Shown here: positions 12,501-25,411 of the stretch, in pieces
How the letters are laid out: each line of letters opens with the position of its first letter
How positions within the stretch are numbered: the first letter of the stretch is position 1
Assembly: GCF_910589235.1 (NCBI RefSeq)
Contig: NC_060969.1
Coordinates: 1,984,015-2,048,014, forward strand
Source: Vespa crabro
Lineage: Eukaryota > Arthropoda > Insecta > Hymenoptera > Vespidae
DNA: 64,000 nt
Reading direction: 5' to 3'
Made by a program: the position numbers and the translations under genes
Notes under the pieces: generated by a model
Seen by the model: only the letters and a program-made list of their open reading frames with translations
Told to the model about the DNA's origin: nothing
The model's database searches: none

Positions 12501-14500
12501 AGGTAGATGCTGATACAAGGATTAAATTACATTTACGATCGTTAAACAAAAAATGATAAAAATTCCATCAGTTCTTGGATAGATTTCGTTTTGCAATATT
12601 TTCGATAAAACAAAACTTAATCAAAAGAAAAGAAGTATATATATATATATATATATATACAACTTCAATATAATATATATAAAACATCTCGATTTTACCA
12701 TCACATATTTTTTTATTCTTCTTTTTTTTATTTCTCGTGGACAATCAACAAAAGAAAAAAGAAGACAGAGAGAGAGAGAGGGGGAGAGAAATAATGCTGA
12801 ATGTACATAATTCGTGATAGCAAGTAAGAACTATATAAGTAACTACGTCAGTATAGAATCGTACCGGTTTGTCGACCTACTATCTAATGAACGAGCTATG
12901 CCATCGTAGGCTTTCGAAGAGACTACCGATGACGAAAGAAATACACGTTACGAATAAAGAGAATCAAGAACGTTGGAAGAGTCATTATTTCATGTAGTTG
13001 TTCGTTCATTAAATGATACTTCGTGCTACGAATAAATAAGTAGTTGGAAAGTCATATAATTCTTCAAAGTTTAAATCCTCTTACAAACATACGTATAATT
13101 TTAATTTTATATATATACACATATATATATATATATATATGTATGTGTATACATATGTGTATGCATATGCATGTATGTATCTATACATATGACTTTCCTC
13201 TTCGCACGTATCGCTTCACTCGACGAATATGTACTAATGCGATAATGCGACTTAAGTGCTCGTTAAATTTCAAAACTGTTCTCTTCCACCTTTTCTCCTT
13301 CCACGTTCGCCCCCATCCTCCTCAATAATCTTTTGTCTAACTACGATTCTTAGTAAAATCACTCGAGTCGAACAATCGTAACAATTTGCAAGAACAATTC
13401 TACTTGAATGTAAAATAAAGTAAAAAAAAAAAAAGAAAAAAACAAAAAAAAAAAAATATATATACATACAACAAAAAGAAAATGATAGAACACGTTTTTT
13501 ATCGATGATAGGAGAGGAGAGGGGTGGATATCACATCAATAGCACTTTTTTTTTTCCCAGAATAAAATATTTTTTCTTCTCTGCGTATTAACACAGATTT
13601 CTTTCAATGAAAATATGCATTATTCATGGTTTTTCTTTCTTTTTTTTTTTTCTTCTTCCTCTATGCTTGTTAACAATGTTTGTTAATATTTTTGGTTCTT
13701 TATTTATTTAAATATTATTATAAATTTTGTCAATCGATCAACAAATATCTAAGGAAATATTAGTCGAAGGTTAGACCAGTCACCGTTTATAATGGATTTG
13801 ACCTTTCCTTTCGATAATACTGAAAAAGAAAAAAAAAAAAAAAAAAAAGAAGAAAGATACAAAAAAGTAAAAAAAAAGGACACCGAGCAAAAGCAAGTTT
13901 CTATCTGTTTGAAGGTGGCCTCGCGAAAAATGAACTGGAGAAACGTGAAACAAATGTAATCGACTTTACTCAGCTATCTCGTGAAAGAGAGAGGAAAGAG
14001 CGAGGGGGAAGGGAGAGAGAGAGAGAGAGAGAGAGTGAGAGTGAGAAAGAGAAAGAGAGAGAGAGAGGCAAATAAGTAAGAAGAACATAAAATAAAGATA
14101 AAGACGAAACGTGATTGTTTCTCTCCTTTTACCAGAGTGTGATGTCAGGATAAAAGAAATCAGAAACAGATGTAATTAATTTAATGAATAAACAAAGCGT
14201 GAACGAATGAAAGGTCATATGATAAAATTAGCATTTCGTTTTAAGCTTCCTTTTCTTTTTCTTTTTTTTTTTCCTTATTTTTTTTTTTTTTTTTTTTTCT
14301 TTTTAATTTTTTATTCCTAGAATATGTAATAGGAAAAGGAAAGCGAGAAAGAAAAACGAAGAAAGGGAAAAGGAAAAAGGGAAGGTAGAGGAAGAGAAAA
14401 AAAAAGTTAAGGATCAATTTTTATTCAATTGTCTTCCGTGAAAGGAAGAATAATCTCTTTGATTTCACAATGATCTTATTTATTATCTATTATCTATTAT
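9338..14500. other. Gene-poor intergenic region upstream of the IR gene
   Basis: No exon with coding character was found on either strand. The stretch holds long A/T homopolymers (9512-9555, 12273-12290), a CA tract, TA tracts, GA-rich runs near 14 kb and purine/pyrimidine-biased blocks. The open frames here are lysine- or phenylalanine-rich artefacts of those runs. Regulatory DNA for either neighbour could lie here, but nothing specific is visible. Confidence 0.6.
10271..10333. repeat. (CA)n microsatellite
   Basis: CA units with CG substitutions (CACACGCACA), about 60 bp. Confidence 0.9.
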
Positions 14501-14589
14501 TTATTGTTACTTTTGAAATGACGATAAATCAACGTAGAAAAAGGTTCGAAGGAATGAAAAAGTCTATATGAGCGAAAGAGTAGTAGGGG

Positions 14590-15043
14590 TTTACCGGCGA
14601 ATGGAGAACTCGCGCTCCAATTGGCCAACGTAAACGAGGTGTTCGCGGCTAAGTGTCGAGAGTCTAAGCGTGCTTCGAACAGTGTTTGAGAACAAGTGGT
14701 ACGGAAACGTAAGCAAAGTATATAGTAGATATCCTCTAACTGCACCACTCGTCGTGGGAGTTCAGATCGATTCGCGATTTATCCGCGCAATTAAAAATAT
14801 ATCACGTCTTACGTGATCGAGAGAGAAAGAGAAAGAGAAAAAAAAGAGATAGAGAGTGAAGAGAGAGAAAGAGAAAGGGAGAGAGAGAGAGAGAGAGAAA
14901 GAGAAAGAGAAGCAAGAAAAAGATATCCTATTCTTTTTTCTTTTTTCTTTTTTTTTTTTTTTCTTTTTTCTTTTTATTTCTCTCCTTTCGTTCTCTCTTC
15001 CTTCCGATCGTCGCGATTCGGCGGCCTAATCAATTTGAAAAAA
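14590..15043 (+). promoter_or_regulatory. Upstream promoter / 5' UTR region of SLC17 exon 1A
   Basis: Base composition becomes more GC-rich between about 14590 and 14780 before a GA-rich tract and T-run that lead into the ATG at 15044. No TATA box stands out. It is the likely transcription start region for the distal isoform of the transporter; inferred from position only. Confidence 0.35.
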
Positions 15044-16588
15044 ATGGTGGAGAATGGTATCGATTGTAAGAAGGCGGAAACGAAGAAGAAGCCGGAAATC
15101 TTCGAAACGGAAGCGGTCGTGTCGAAAGGTAAACAAAAAAAAAAAAAAAAAAAAAGAAAAACGAAACAAAAAAAAAAAAGAAGAAAAGAAAAATTAGACT
15201 TCTTTTCATTTCATTTCATTTCATTTCATTTCATTTCATTTCAGTTCATTTCAGTTCAAATTGATACTTTCGAGTAAATCGATTGAATCAATCGATTCGA
15301 TCGAGTTTACGAGCGTAATATTTCAAAACGAAACATGTTCCCGTTTAATCTATAAACATTAAAAGAAACTTATCTCTCAAAGACAAATCCATCATGTTTA
15401 TATGTAATCTTATTAATTATTGTTTCAATGATCATTTATTATCAACGTGCGATTTAATGATCATTATTCGATACATCTCGAGAGAAAATTCGGATGTATA
15501 AAATATAAATTGTTGAGTTGAAAAAAGGTGAAAAAGAAAAAAAAAAAAAAATGAAGAAATCTTTCGTATTATCGATCGATACATCGATCCCTTTATAGAT
15601 ATCGTATTATATTTACAGTATTATCGCAATGTTTCATCATTTTTCTTTTCATACTACTTGCAATTAGATCAATTTACATTCCGAGGATGATTTATCGATA
15701 CGACATATACGTTTAGATATCATCAGGATCTTGGAGAAGATAGATGCGAAAACGATTAACGGAGGAAATTTATGATATAATGAATAATTCCACTTATTGC
15801 CAATGAATAAAGTTTATGTAATAATTATCCTTTTAAACTATTCACAACTCGTACAATTTATTCATATGGAAACGCTCATTTATCTTCCGATACGGTTATG
15901 CAAACAATTTTTCTATTTCTGTTTCTGTTTTTCTATCTTTATTTTGTTTTCTCTCTTTCTCTCTTTCTCTTCCCTCTCTTCCTCTCTCTTTCTCTGCCTC
16001 TCTCTCTCTCCCTCTCTCTCCTTCTCTCTCTCTCTCTTTCTCTCTCTCTTTGACCTTGCTCGCGTCTAATGCAAATACATACAGTATATGCGTAATTAAG
16101 TCAACCATTAGACGGTATTAGATGAAATATATTTATTCTTTTTCATAACTTTTTATTATGGCTCTCTTATATCATTATTATCGAATATGACCAAAACATT
16201 AAAAAGGAAAAAAAGAAAAAGGATATTTTTCTAATCTCCATTATAAGTCATTCGTAGTCGCGTTATTTTCCATTGTTTTTTTGTTTTCTCTTTTTTCCTT
16301 CTGTTTTTTTTTTCTTTTTCTTTTTCTTTTTTTTTTCTCTCTCTCTCTCTCTTTTTTTCTTTTTTTTTTTTTTCTTCCACGTGACCACAAAAATGCAACA
16401 TGTACGCATATCATGATTAAAGCAGAAATAGGTGTGTCCATTAGATGAAATGTACGAAGATAATCGATCGCTTTGCGAATGCATTCACCGATAAATCATA
16501 TGCCTTTAATTTACGATCGTCTTCGTTTAAAATAGTAGAGAAAAAGAAGAAAGGTATCGATTGAAAGAAAGTGTTTATAACTTTTATG

Positions 16589-16620
<32 letters not shown>

Positions 16621-17077
16621 AAAATATTGATGGATATGCATGAATCGATGCTTATCTGAAATCTCGATATCTTTGAATCAAATGATCTGTCATTGGATTA
16701 TAATCGATAGAAAAGTGATATAAATGAATTATTTTAAACGCATAAATATTTCCGTTAATTATCAAAACGTATTCGAATACTTTAGAATATACTTTAAAAG
16801 AAAATCTTTCGAATGAATGAATCGCAGTAATGTTTTTTTTGTCTTTTCTTTTTTTTTTTTTTTTTTTCTTTTTCTTTTTCCTTTTTTTTCCCCTCTGACA
16901 ATTGAACACAAATCAAGTTTTTATTAGCAGTATAAATCTAATGGAAAAAGATGTGAATTTGAAATGAAGAGAGAACGTAACTTCCGTGTTGAGTTGATAT
17001 TAGAAATTTGTTGTCATCGATGAGAATAACGTAATTCGAAGGTTATAATACAGTTTGTTAGAGAGAAAGTTACAACG

Positions 17078-17119
<42 letters not shown>

Positions 17120-19533
17120 TCGAATCATTTTCAAGATTCTTGTCACGTTCGCATAATGAATCATTCGATGGCTACTCTCGCGCATAAGATAAAGGAACGT
17201 GTCCTCTTCCTTCTTTTACGATATCATGAATATTATTTTACAATTATGTATATAAGTATGTCGAAGACAGAGAAACCGTATTATTGTAACAGATGTTCTT
17301 TAATAATTTATATAACTTCACGTGTCCCGAGGTCATAGGAATTATTTTATTGCGCATAAATTCAAGGTTTAGAATTAAATAAAAATTCTAAACAACGATT
17401 AAAAGTGTCACATGACCATTATTGTTATTATTATCCTTGTGTTTAATATTTCAATGTTTTCTCTTAAACTTTCTCGAATTTCACATTAGTTATGTCATAT
17501 GTTATTAGAAAAATAAAATAATAAAAAGTAATACGATATATTGATCAATTCGTATTATACATTTATAGAACTTTTTAATTGGAAAAAAAATTTTGACACC
17601 TATCATTGGTATATCAAGAGCGATTTGAACGAGTGAGAGAAAAAAATTATCCAATGATTATTCAAAGTAAACATATTATACTCGATAAAAGCCACGCGTT
17701 CGTGTCTTTGATCTACATTGTAACGTGTCAATGAACGTTCTTTGAACTTCTTTACCGATTAAATTCATTTTTCTTCGTTATCGATCTTTCTCCAAAATCT
17801 TTCTTTTTTTTTTACCTTAACAACGTCCAATCGATATTTTTTTTATATATTTCCTACTTTATCGACACAGGTTCTCGCTTTACTTGAAGAAATAAGGTTT
17901 ATTTATCGAGAAAAAAAATTATATTTCATCTAATAACAAATTAATAAGAAAAAATATCGAGATACATATAAACTGGATATATATATATATGTATATAGTG
18001 TAAAAAAGAAAATTAAAATGAAATAAACAAACGTCCTTCGTCAACGAGTGTTAGTAACTCTATAAAAGACAATTGGCGTAGGCTTTCCTTGTAACAAGGA
18101 CGTTATTTTCCACTTTACCAAATGAATAATGAGATTGAGGGCTTGTACGTTTCCTGTTGTCTCCACTACAAAGTTATATCATGTGAGTTAGAATGATTAA
18201 TAATAGTGTAAAAATCTAAATGACCGGATTTCATTTCCGACACATTACGTTTCTAGTGGTTGGACCACAAAATCACTTACATCCTTCCTCTTTTTTTTTT
18301 CTTCTTCTACCTTTCAAATTTTTCCATAATTCATTTATTTTCAAATCTACGATATCACAATAGGATCAAACAATATATTGATGCAAATTATTATTTGTTG
18401 CTAGATAAAAAATTGTTACAACAAAAAGAATCAAGGTTCTTTCTATTGCAATTGTTTTTCATTAATTTTGCATAATTTTTATTACATTATTATTGCGCAT
18501 TTAATTAATATTATTTGTCGGTATTCCGATTATTTACCATCGAGCGTCGGTAATATAGAATACTAACGTACCGATGTAAGAAATAATAAACTTTACCGAC
18601 GTGATAGATAGTAAACTTTGTCGATATAAAAGATAGTAGACTTTACCGACTTCTAAAAATAGAAAAGATACAAAAAAAAAAAGAAAAAGGAAAATATACT
18701 ACGAAAGTTCTATTTTTGTAATCAATTGTTGTTTTCGACTTTTCAAATGAGACATATTATAAAAATAATATTTTGAAAATATTTTCGCGACGATATACAA
18801 GATATTTAAATGACGGAACTGTACAATGTTCATTAATAATTAATATACGATATCTTTAATAATTTATGCTTACGCAATTTAAAATATATAGCATCGTCAT
18901 CGCGAAAGTAACAGAATATTGCATAACTATCAGGCAAATATGTTCCAGTGCACGATTACTAACCAAAGATTATTGAGCAAAAATCTTTGGCACGTTTTTC
19001 AGTTTTCAACTATTAATAAATAACATCGTATAATATAACGATGTATCTTCTTCAACTAATATAATATTCAAAGAAATGATTATACATTCTAATATATACA
19101 TGTACAATCGTAAGATGAATAATCGACAAACTTTCGGTGCAACGTTCGTGAAAATTCGGAAAACTACAAAATAGCTGAATCACTTATTTTCGATACATAA
19201 ATATACACATGGACACATACATACGAGTATGCATCTAATTTTAGGTGGATGACGGTAAAGCTTGTACAAAGTATATTCATAAAAGTTAAAGATGACGTTA
19301 ATATAAATGATCATAGGAACGATATAGTCAGATAACGAATCTTTCAATTATATTAAAGAAACTAGTGTCTTTCTTTCAGATATCGATTGATTTTTATATC
19401 AATAACAGTGCTCGATCTTTTTATTGATATTATTCTGTAATCATATTGAACGTTCACAATAATTGTTAAAGATAATAACAATAAATTAAAACATGACTAT
19501 CTGGTATAATATCGAACGAAAATTTTGTTTTTT

Positions 19534-19564
<31 letters not shown>

Positions 19565-20915
19565 CGCATCATATTACGACAAGTGCAATGACAATAATAA
19601 AGTTACGTAACTTGGTATAATGTTTCTGACGTTAAGAAATTTATTGATTCATTAATCATGTTCTATGAAGTATTTGACTGATATATTCGAAAATTTATTA
19701 AAGAAGGAAAGAAAGAAAGGAGGAAAAAAAAGAGAAAAAAGAAAATATATAATTATTACATTCGTTAGATGATTAACAAATGGTGTCTCATTGCAAACTA
19801 AGTCGAATGCTTTACATTTTCCACTTGATAAGAGAACAAAATAAAAGATTCCATGAGTATGTTTTAGTATATAACGCTTTATAACGTCGTCATTTTTTTA
19901 TGTGCTTCAGAGCGCGAATCTTGAAGCATCCTCATCTTATTACACATCTACATACGTGTACTTACTTTTCATTGTGCATTATGACGAACGTATCGTGTAA
20001 TCATACTGATAATTTATAACTTCCTTTCACGTAAGAACGTGAACACGATATGAGGACGATCGATGTTCATTTTGCAAATGTTACAAAACTGATTAAATTC
20101 TTCGTACGTAAGTACGACTCTGATAAGTCTTTACTTTTTTCTTCTTTAATTTTTTTCTTCTTCTTTTTTTTTGGTTTTTTCTATCTTTTTTTCTTTTTTT
20201 TTTTTTCTTTTTAACAAATACGTTAAAAAAGATTCGAAGCTACGATTTGATTTCGCACCTAACAAAAATGTATAAATGTTTTGCATCCTTGTAAAGACAA
20301 AACGCGATAATTAACCTTACTTTTTTCAAGGTTAACTATGACGACTCTCCAAACGCAATTATTGCGTCATTCGTGAAATAACGATGGTACACCAAGTATA
20401 ATATTTATTGTGCCATTGAGATCAGCGTGTACTCAATTATACGATTACAAAAGTGAGATACATTCTGAGACACTTGGTATATTAGTATAATAACTACGAA
20501 TACCATGACAAAAGTTAATATTGATGATATATCACATTCCTTGTAACAAAAAGAAGAAAGTTATTAAGCATGAATTTAATCGAGATGTGTTGTCTGATTA
20601 ATATTATTCTTTATATAAAATGATAAATGATGAATGTTAAAATTGCGAGTGGTTCGTTCAACGTACGTGTAAGAAAAAAAAAAAAAAAAGAAAAGATATC
20701 AGTTACATATTCGATTATTATTATTCATATTTTTAATGAACTACTGTTAAAAAGAAAAAAAAAAAAAAAAAAAAAAAAGAAAAAAAACGAAAAATCTGAA
20801 AGTATTCTATTACGTAAATAAAAAAAAAATTGTTTTTCCCTCTTACGAATCATTGATTATTAATTAAACAAACAGATATGAGACATAACAAAAAATTTAA
20901 TATTATTATTATTAA

Positions 20916-20949
<34 letters not shown>

Positions 20950-21616
20950 TCGTAATAATGGACATATTTTGGCGCGCGATGTAGCAATTGGTTGGGAATC
21001 TTGGCGCGAGAAAGATGGCGCCAAGTTCGTGAGAGCTCTTTATTGGTCAGGCTAGTTGCGCTTGCGCATGCGCGTTATTAGTTGATTGCCATCGTCAATC
21101 GTCGACGACAAGTCGCGGAAAGAACCGAGGATAGGAATCTAAGAGAGAGAGAGGTGTAGGGGGAAAAGAGAGAAAAAGGAGGATGATCATTATTGTCGTC
21201 GTTGTCGTTTTCATTCTCGTCGTTCTTGCGATCTTTGTCGATACGTTATCATCGTCTTGTACGGGTTTACCACGAGGTTGGCGCGCTCGCGCGCTCCTTT
21301 ACGATCTCATTCGTCGTTCTCGTCGTGATCATAGTTGGTTGTGTCGTTCAATGTCGCATTAACCATAGACGTGATTACCGGCTACTCGTCTCTATCGAAC
21401 GAAACTTCGTTTTATTCCTTTTTTTTTTTTTTTATTAAAATATAACATTACGCGTTATTAACGTTTCAATTCGTAATTATATAAAAAGTGTGTATATCAT
21501 TTTAAAAAAGAGGAAGAGAAAAAAGAAAAGAAAAAAAGGAAAGAGATAAAGATCTCTATCCCTCTTTTTTCTTTTTTTTTTTGTTTCTTTATCTTCCCCT
21601 TCTATTGATATCTTTG

Positions 21617-21650
<34 letters not shown>

Positions 21651-21996
21651 CGCTGTCGCCGCCGCCGTCGTCGTCGTCGTTCGACGTACAAATTTTCTTA
21701 CATCTACTTTTGCAAACGTGCCATGAGTGGTGGTAGAGCCAATGGCAGTGAGAGCAGGGGACGAAGGAATGGCCACGTGCTGGTGTGGGAACAACCGGGT
21801 TTGGAAGAGAACGACAAGCCGGTGCGAAAACGAAGAGGTACGATTTTTCGTTTTCTGCGTTGTCAGTTTCCCTTGTTGTTAGCATGAAACATATACGAAT
21901 ATTCTTTCTCTTTCTTTCTATCTTTCTGTCTCTCTTCCTCTTTCTCTCTCTTTCTTTCTCATTTCCTTTTCCAGTATAGCTCTGTCTCTATCTTTC

Positions 21997-22043
<47 letters not shown>

Positions 22044-22427
22044 CTCTCTCTTTCTAACTTATCATGAGTAGTCTTGTCCCATCTTTTTCCCACCAACGCC
22101 ATCGAAACAGCCTGGCCGATCGCCCGAGATATTTCGCTTCGAGAATAGCATGTCGAGAATTCGCTTACGTCCGAGGAGTGTTCAGAAGAAACACGCTACT
22201 CGCACCGGTTAAGAGGGAAAAAAAGAAAGAAAGAAAGAAAGAGAGAAAGAGAGTGAGAAAGAAAGGAAAGGAGTGATAGAAGGGGAGGGAGGAAAAAAAG
22301 CACTAGCACGAGACACGCACGTGCACTACACTCCGCGTGTCTGCCACTAATTTTATTTGCCCTCTTGTTAATAAATTATATTTTTCAGAGTCATGAACGT
22401 ACTCATCGAACATTGAAATTATCAATG

Positions 22428-22469
<42 letters not shown>

Positions 22470-24290
22470 ACGATATTTCCTAGAATTTAATCGCATCGGT
22501 TTGATTTAATTTTTGACGTATTAAGATGATCCATATATACGCATATCTATTTTTCAATAATTTTTATTTCTCTCATTTTAATTTTGATGACTTAACAATC
22601 TGTGTTGTACTTGTACTTTTGGCACGAGATATTTTGGTTTATTAGAAGAGATTTTCTGGAAAATTGACGACAGACGTAAACGAGTCGTGTGCAGATAGAA
22701 ATAAAACGTCAATGGGTTATATTTAATGATTTGAGAAAAAAAAAAAAAAAAAAGAAAGAAAAAAAAGAAAAGAAAAAGAAAAAACAAATACGTTCATTTT
22801 CTTTATTTACCAAAGCCGTTGGTTTTTCTTCACACATGCGTACTCATATATTAAAGTAAATTAAATTGTATTAAAAATTATATTAAATTAATTTTATGTA
22901 ATATAAAATTAATAATATTTAATATAATTTAATATGAATTATATTACAAATTATATTAAATATTATATTAAATATTATATTAATTTAAATTATATTAAAG
23001 TAAAGTAAATTAATGTCTATTCCAAGTTATAAATGAAAGAGGAGAAAGATATTACATTTATAACGACATATAATCAACGTTATCTCGATAATCGTTGGAA
23101 TAGCTTGGAACTCGGATTATTCTCCTTTTCTACGAGGAAAGAATTTTTTTATTTTGTCAAAATTCTAATTAGGCAAGAGAACACATGTCTCATATTTATG
23201 TAAATCTTTACGACTCAAATGTCATATATTTTTATAAAAACTTAAAACAATTTATAAGGATCGATTGTAAAAAAAAAACTAAACGAATGGAGTATACTAA
23301 GGAGGAGTACTCAATTATAATATCTTATAGAGAGAAAAAAGAAGAGAGAGTGAGAGAGAAGTGAGAAAGGTTATGTAATAAGTAGGAAAATTTAATCGGT
23401 AGATAAAGTCTCGAAAGTGTTGAAGACTACGTGAATCATATTGGAATCTTTTAGTTTTGACAGTGGAAAAAAAACAAATCAAAAAATAAAATAAAACATA
23501 AGAATATATTTCCTCTTTTATGGGGGAACAAAAAAAAATCTAATCTAGTTAGATTAAAACTAATGCACGTTATCTTTTTCAACTTCGAGAAACGCTGGCG
23601 TGGCATTTTTTCATGTCTGACACGAGTCAAGGTCATGTTTTAAGATTGTATATAGAAGCTTATAACGGTTATTGTCGAGAAGAAGGTAGCAGGATAAATG
23701 ACGAAATGTGATTGGCCATAAATTTTTTATTGTTAATCGATCTAATTTGTTGGATTCTTTTTTTTTTTTTTTTTTTTTTTCTTTTACATCGATCATTAAA
23801 ATCGATTATTTCATATCGTTTTTCTTTTTATCATCTTTTCTTTTTATTTTTTTCCTTAAAAAAAAAAAAAAAAAACGGTTTGATCTATAACAAAAGAAAG
23901 TATTTCATTGGTTCTTCGTATCTACGCATTTATTATGGCGTCAATGAATCGTTCGGCTTGTTATAAGAAGAGTTTTTAATAATGTCAGGATCGAAGAAGG
24001 AAAGAGAGAGAGAGAGAAAAAAAAGAATGCTTTCGCAGTACGACTGGTTTGTTGTTTCCGTTCTTTTTGTTCTTTCTATTATCCTATTTCTTCCCTTGTT
24101 TGAAAAGAGAAAAACGCTCATTATTTTCGCCTAACAATGGATTCTCCTCCTTCTCTTCCCCTCCTATCACGTTTCGGCTTAGAACTATTTTTTTACCGCG
24201 TATACCACGTGCTTTGGAGCGAAGCTTACCGAACTTTACCGAAGATGACCGATTTTCATCGATTTTCATACGATTTACATATATACATCA

Positions 24291-24355
<65 letters not shown>

Positions 24356-24614
24356 GAATTAATTTGTTTTTTCTTTCAGTATTTTTCTCGAGTTACAAGA
24401 TTATATATAACATCAATTTCATTAATATTCCGAAATACAGAAATTTATGTAATACGGCGATCATGTACATGAAGATATTGAATTACTCGGCCGTATTCTA
24501 TGATATTGGCGCGCATTTCAAAATGATTCAAATCTTTTCAGAAAGATTTTTCGTTTAGTTTTGCAAGGTTCGTATTGTTGCGTGAAAAAATAAAAGAAAT
24601 GCAATGTGTGTGTG

Positions 24615-24653
<39 letters not shown>

Positions 24654-25372
24654 ACAACACACGATGTAGATCAGTGAATAGGTAAAGTAGATCTAATTGT
24701 AATAGGAAGTCAATTTGTATGTGTGTATCTATTGAATTTATTTAAGCGATGCAATAATGAGCAAAACGCGTCTGGATCGTAGCCAATAAATTTGGCCTTC
24801 GTTTTCTTTTGTTATCTCAAAAGCATTCCTTGACTATTTAAATCCAAAAGTAATAAGAAAAAAGAAAAGATGTCGAAACTTTGATCCTGATCGAATTATC
24901 TGATTGATCGGCTGTTGTTTTCTATCTTGATCGATTCTTAAATATTATTAATCTTGCGTTCTTCTATATATTTATAACTTACACATACATGCGCGTTCGC
25001 ACATATCCACACACACACGCACATGATTGACGTTCTTATATACATATATATCTGGCATCTGGGGTCAAACGAACAATACCAGATAATGAAAGATCGTTTT
25101 AAACAAAACTTCCCTCGGTTCGATAGAATAATTGACTTCAATTTAGTCGTATTTTATATATGCATATATAAATATATACATATATAAATATATACATACA
25201 TACATGCATACGTAACACATATACATATATACACAATATATGTACAATCAATGTAAGTGCTAAAGTCTCTCTCTTCTTTCGTCTTGTTAATAATGGCGAT
25301 GATGTGTGTCTGTCAGTAGTTCATTTGTGTGATTTATCACAAAATAACTGAATATAGGCAGATCGCGTACTA

Positions 25373-25411
<39 letters not shown>

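Noticed and set aside
14813..15277. 154-residue frame spanning the first SLC17 exon
   Set aside because: Only 15044-15128 is credible; the rest comes from GA, poly-A and TTTCA repeats and the frame reads through a clear GTAAAC donor.
22064..22276. Plus-strand frame starting MSSLVPSFSHQRH in a GC-balanced patch
   Set aside because: It runs into a GAAA tract and has no donor in a phase fitting SLC17 exon 2 that I could support; probably transcribed leader or intron.
24049..24558. 169-residue frame with a long Leu-Ser repeat
   Set aside because: It is a (TC)n microsatellite read in frame, with unrelated flanks.
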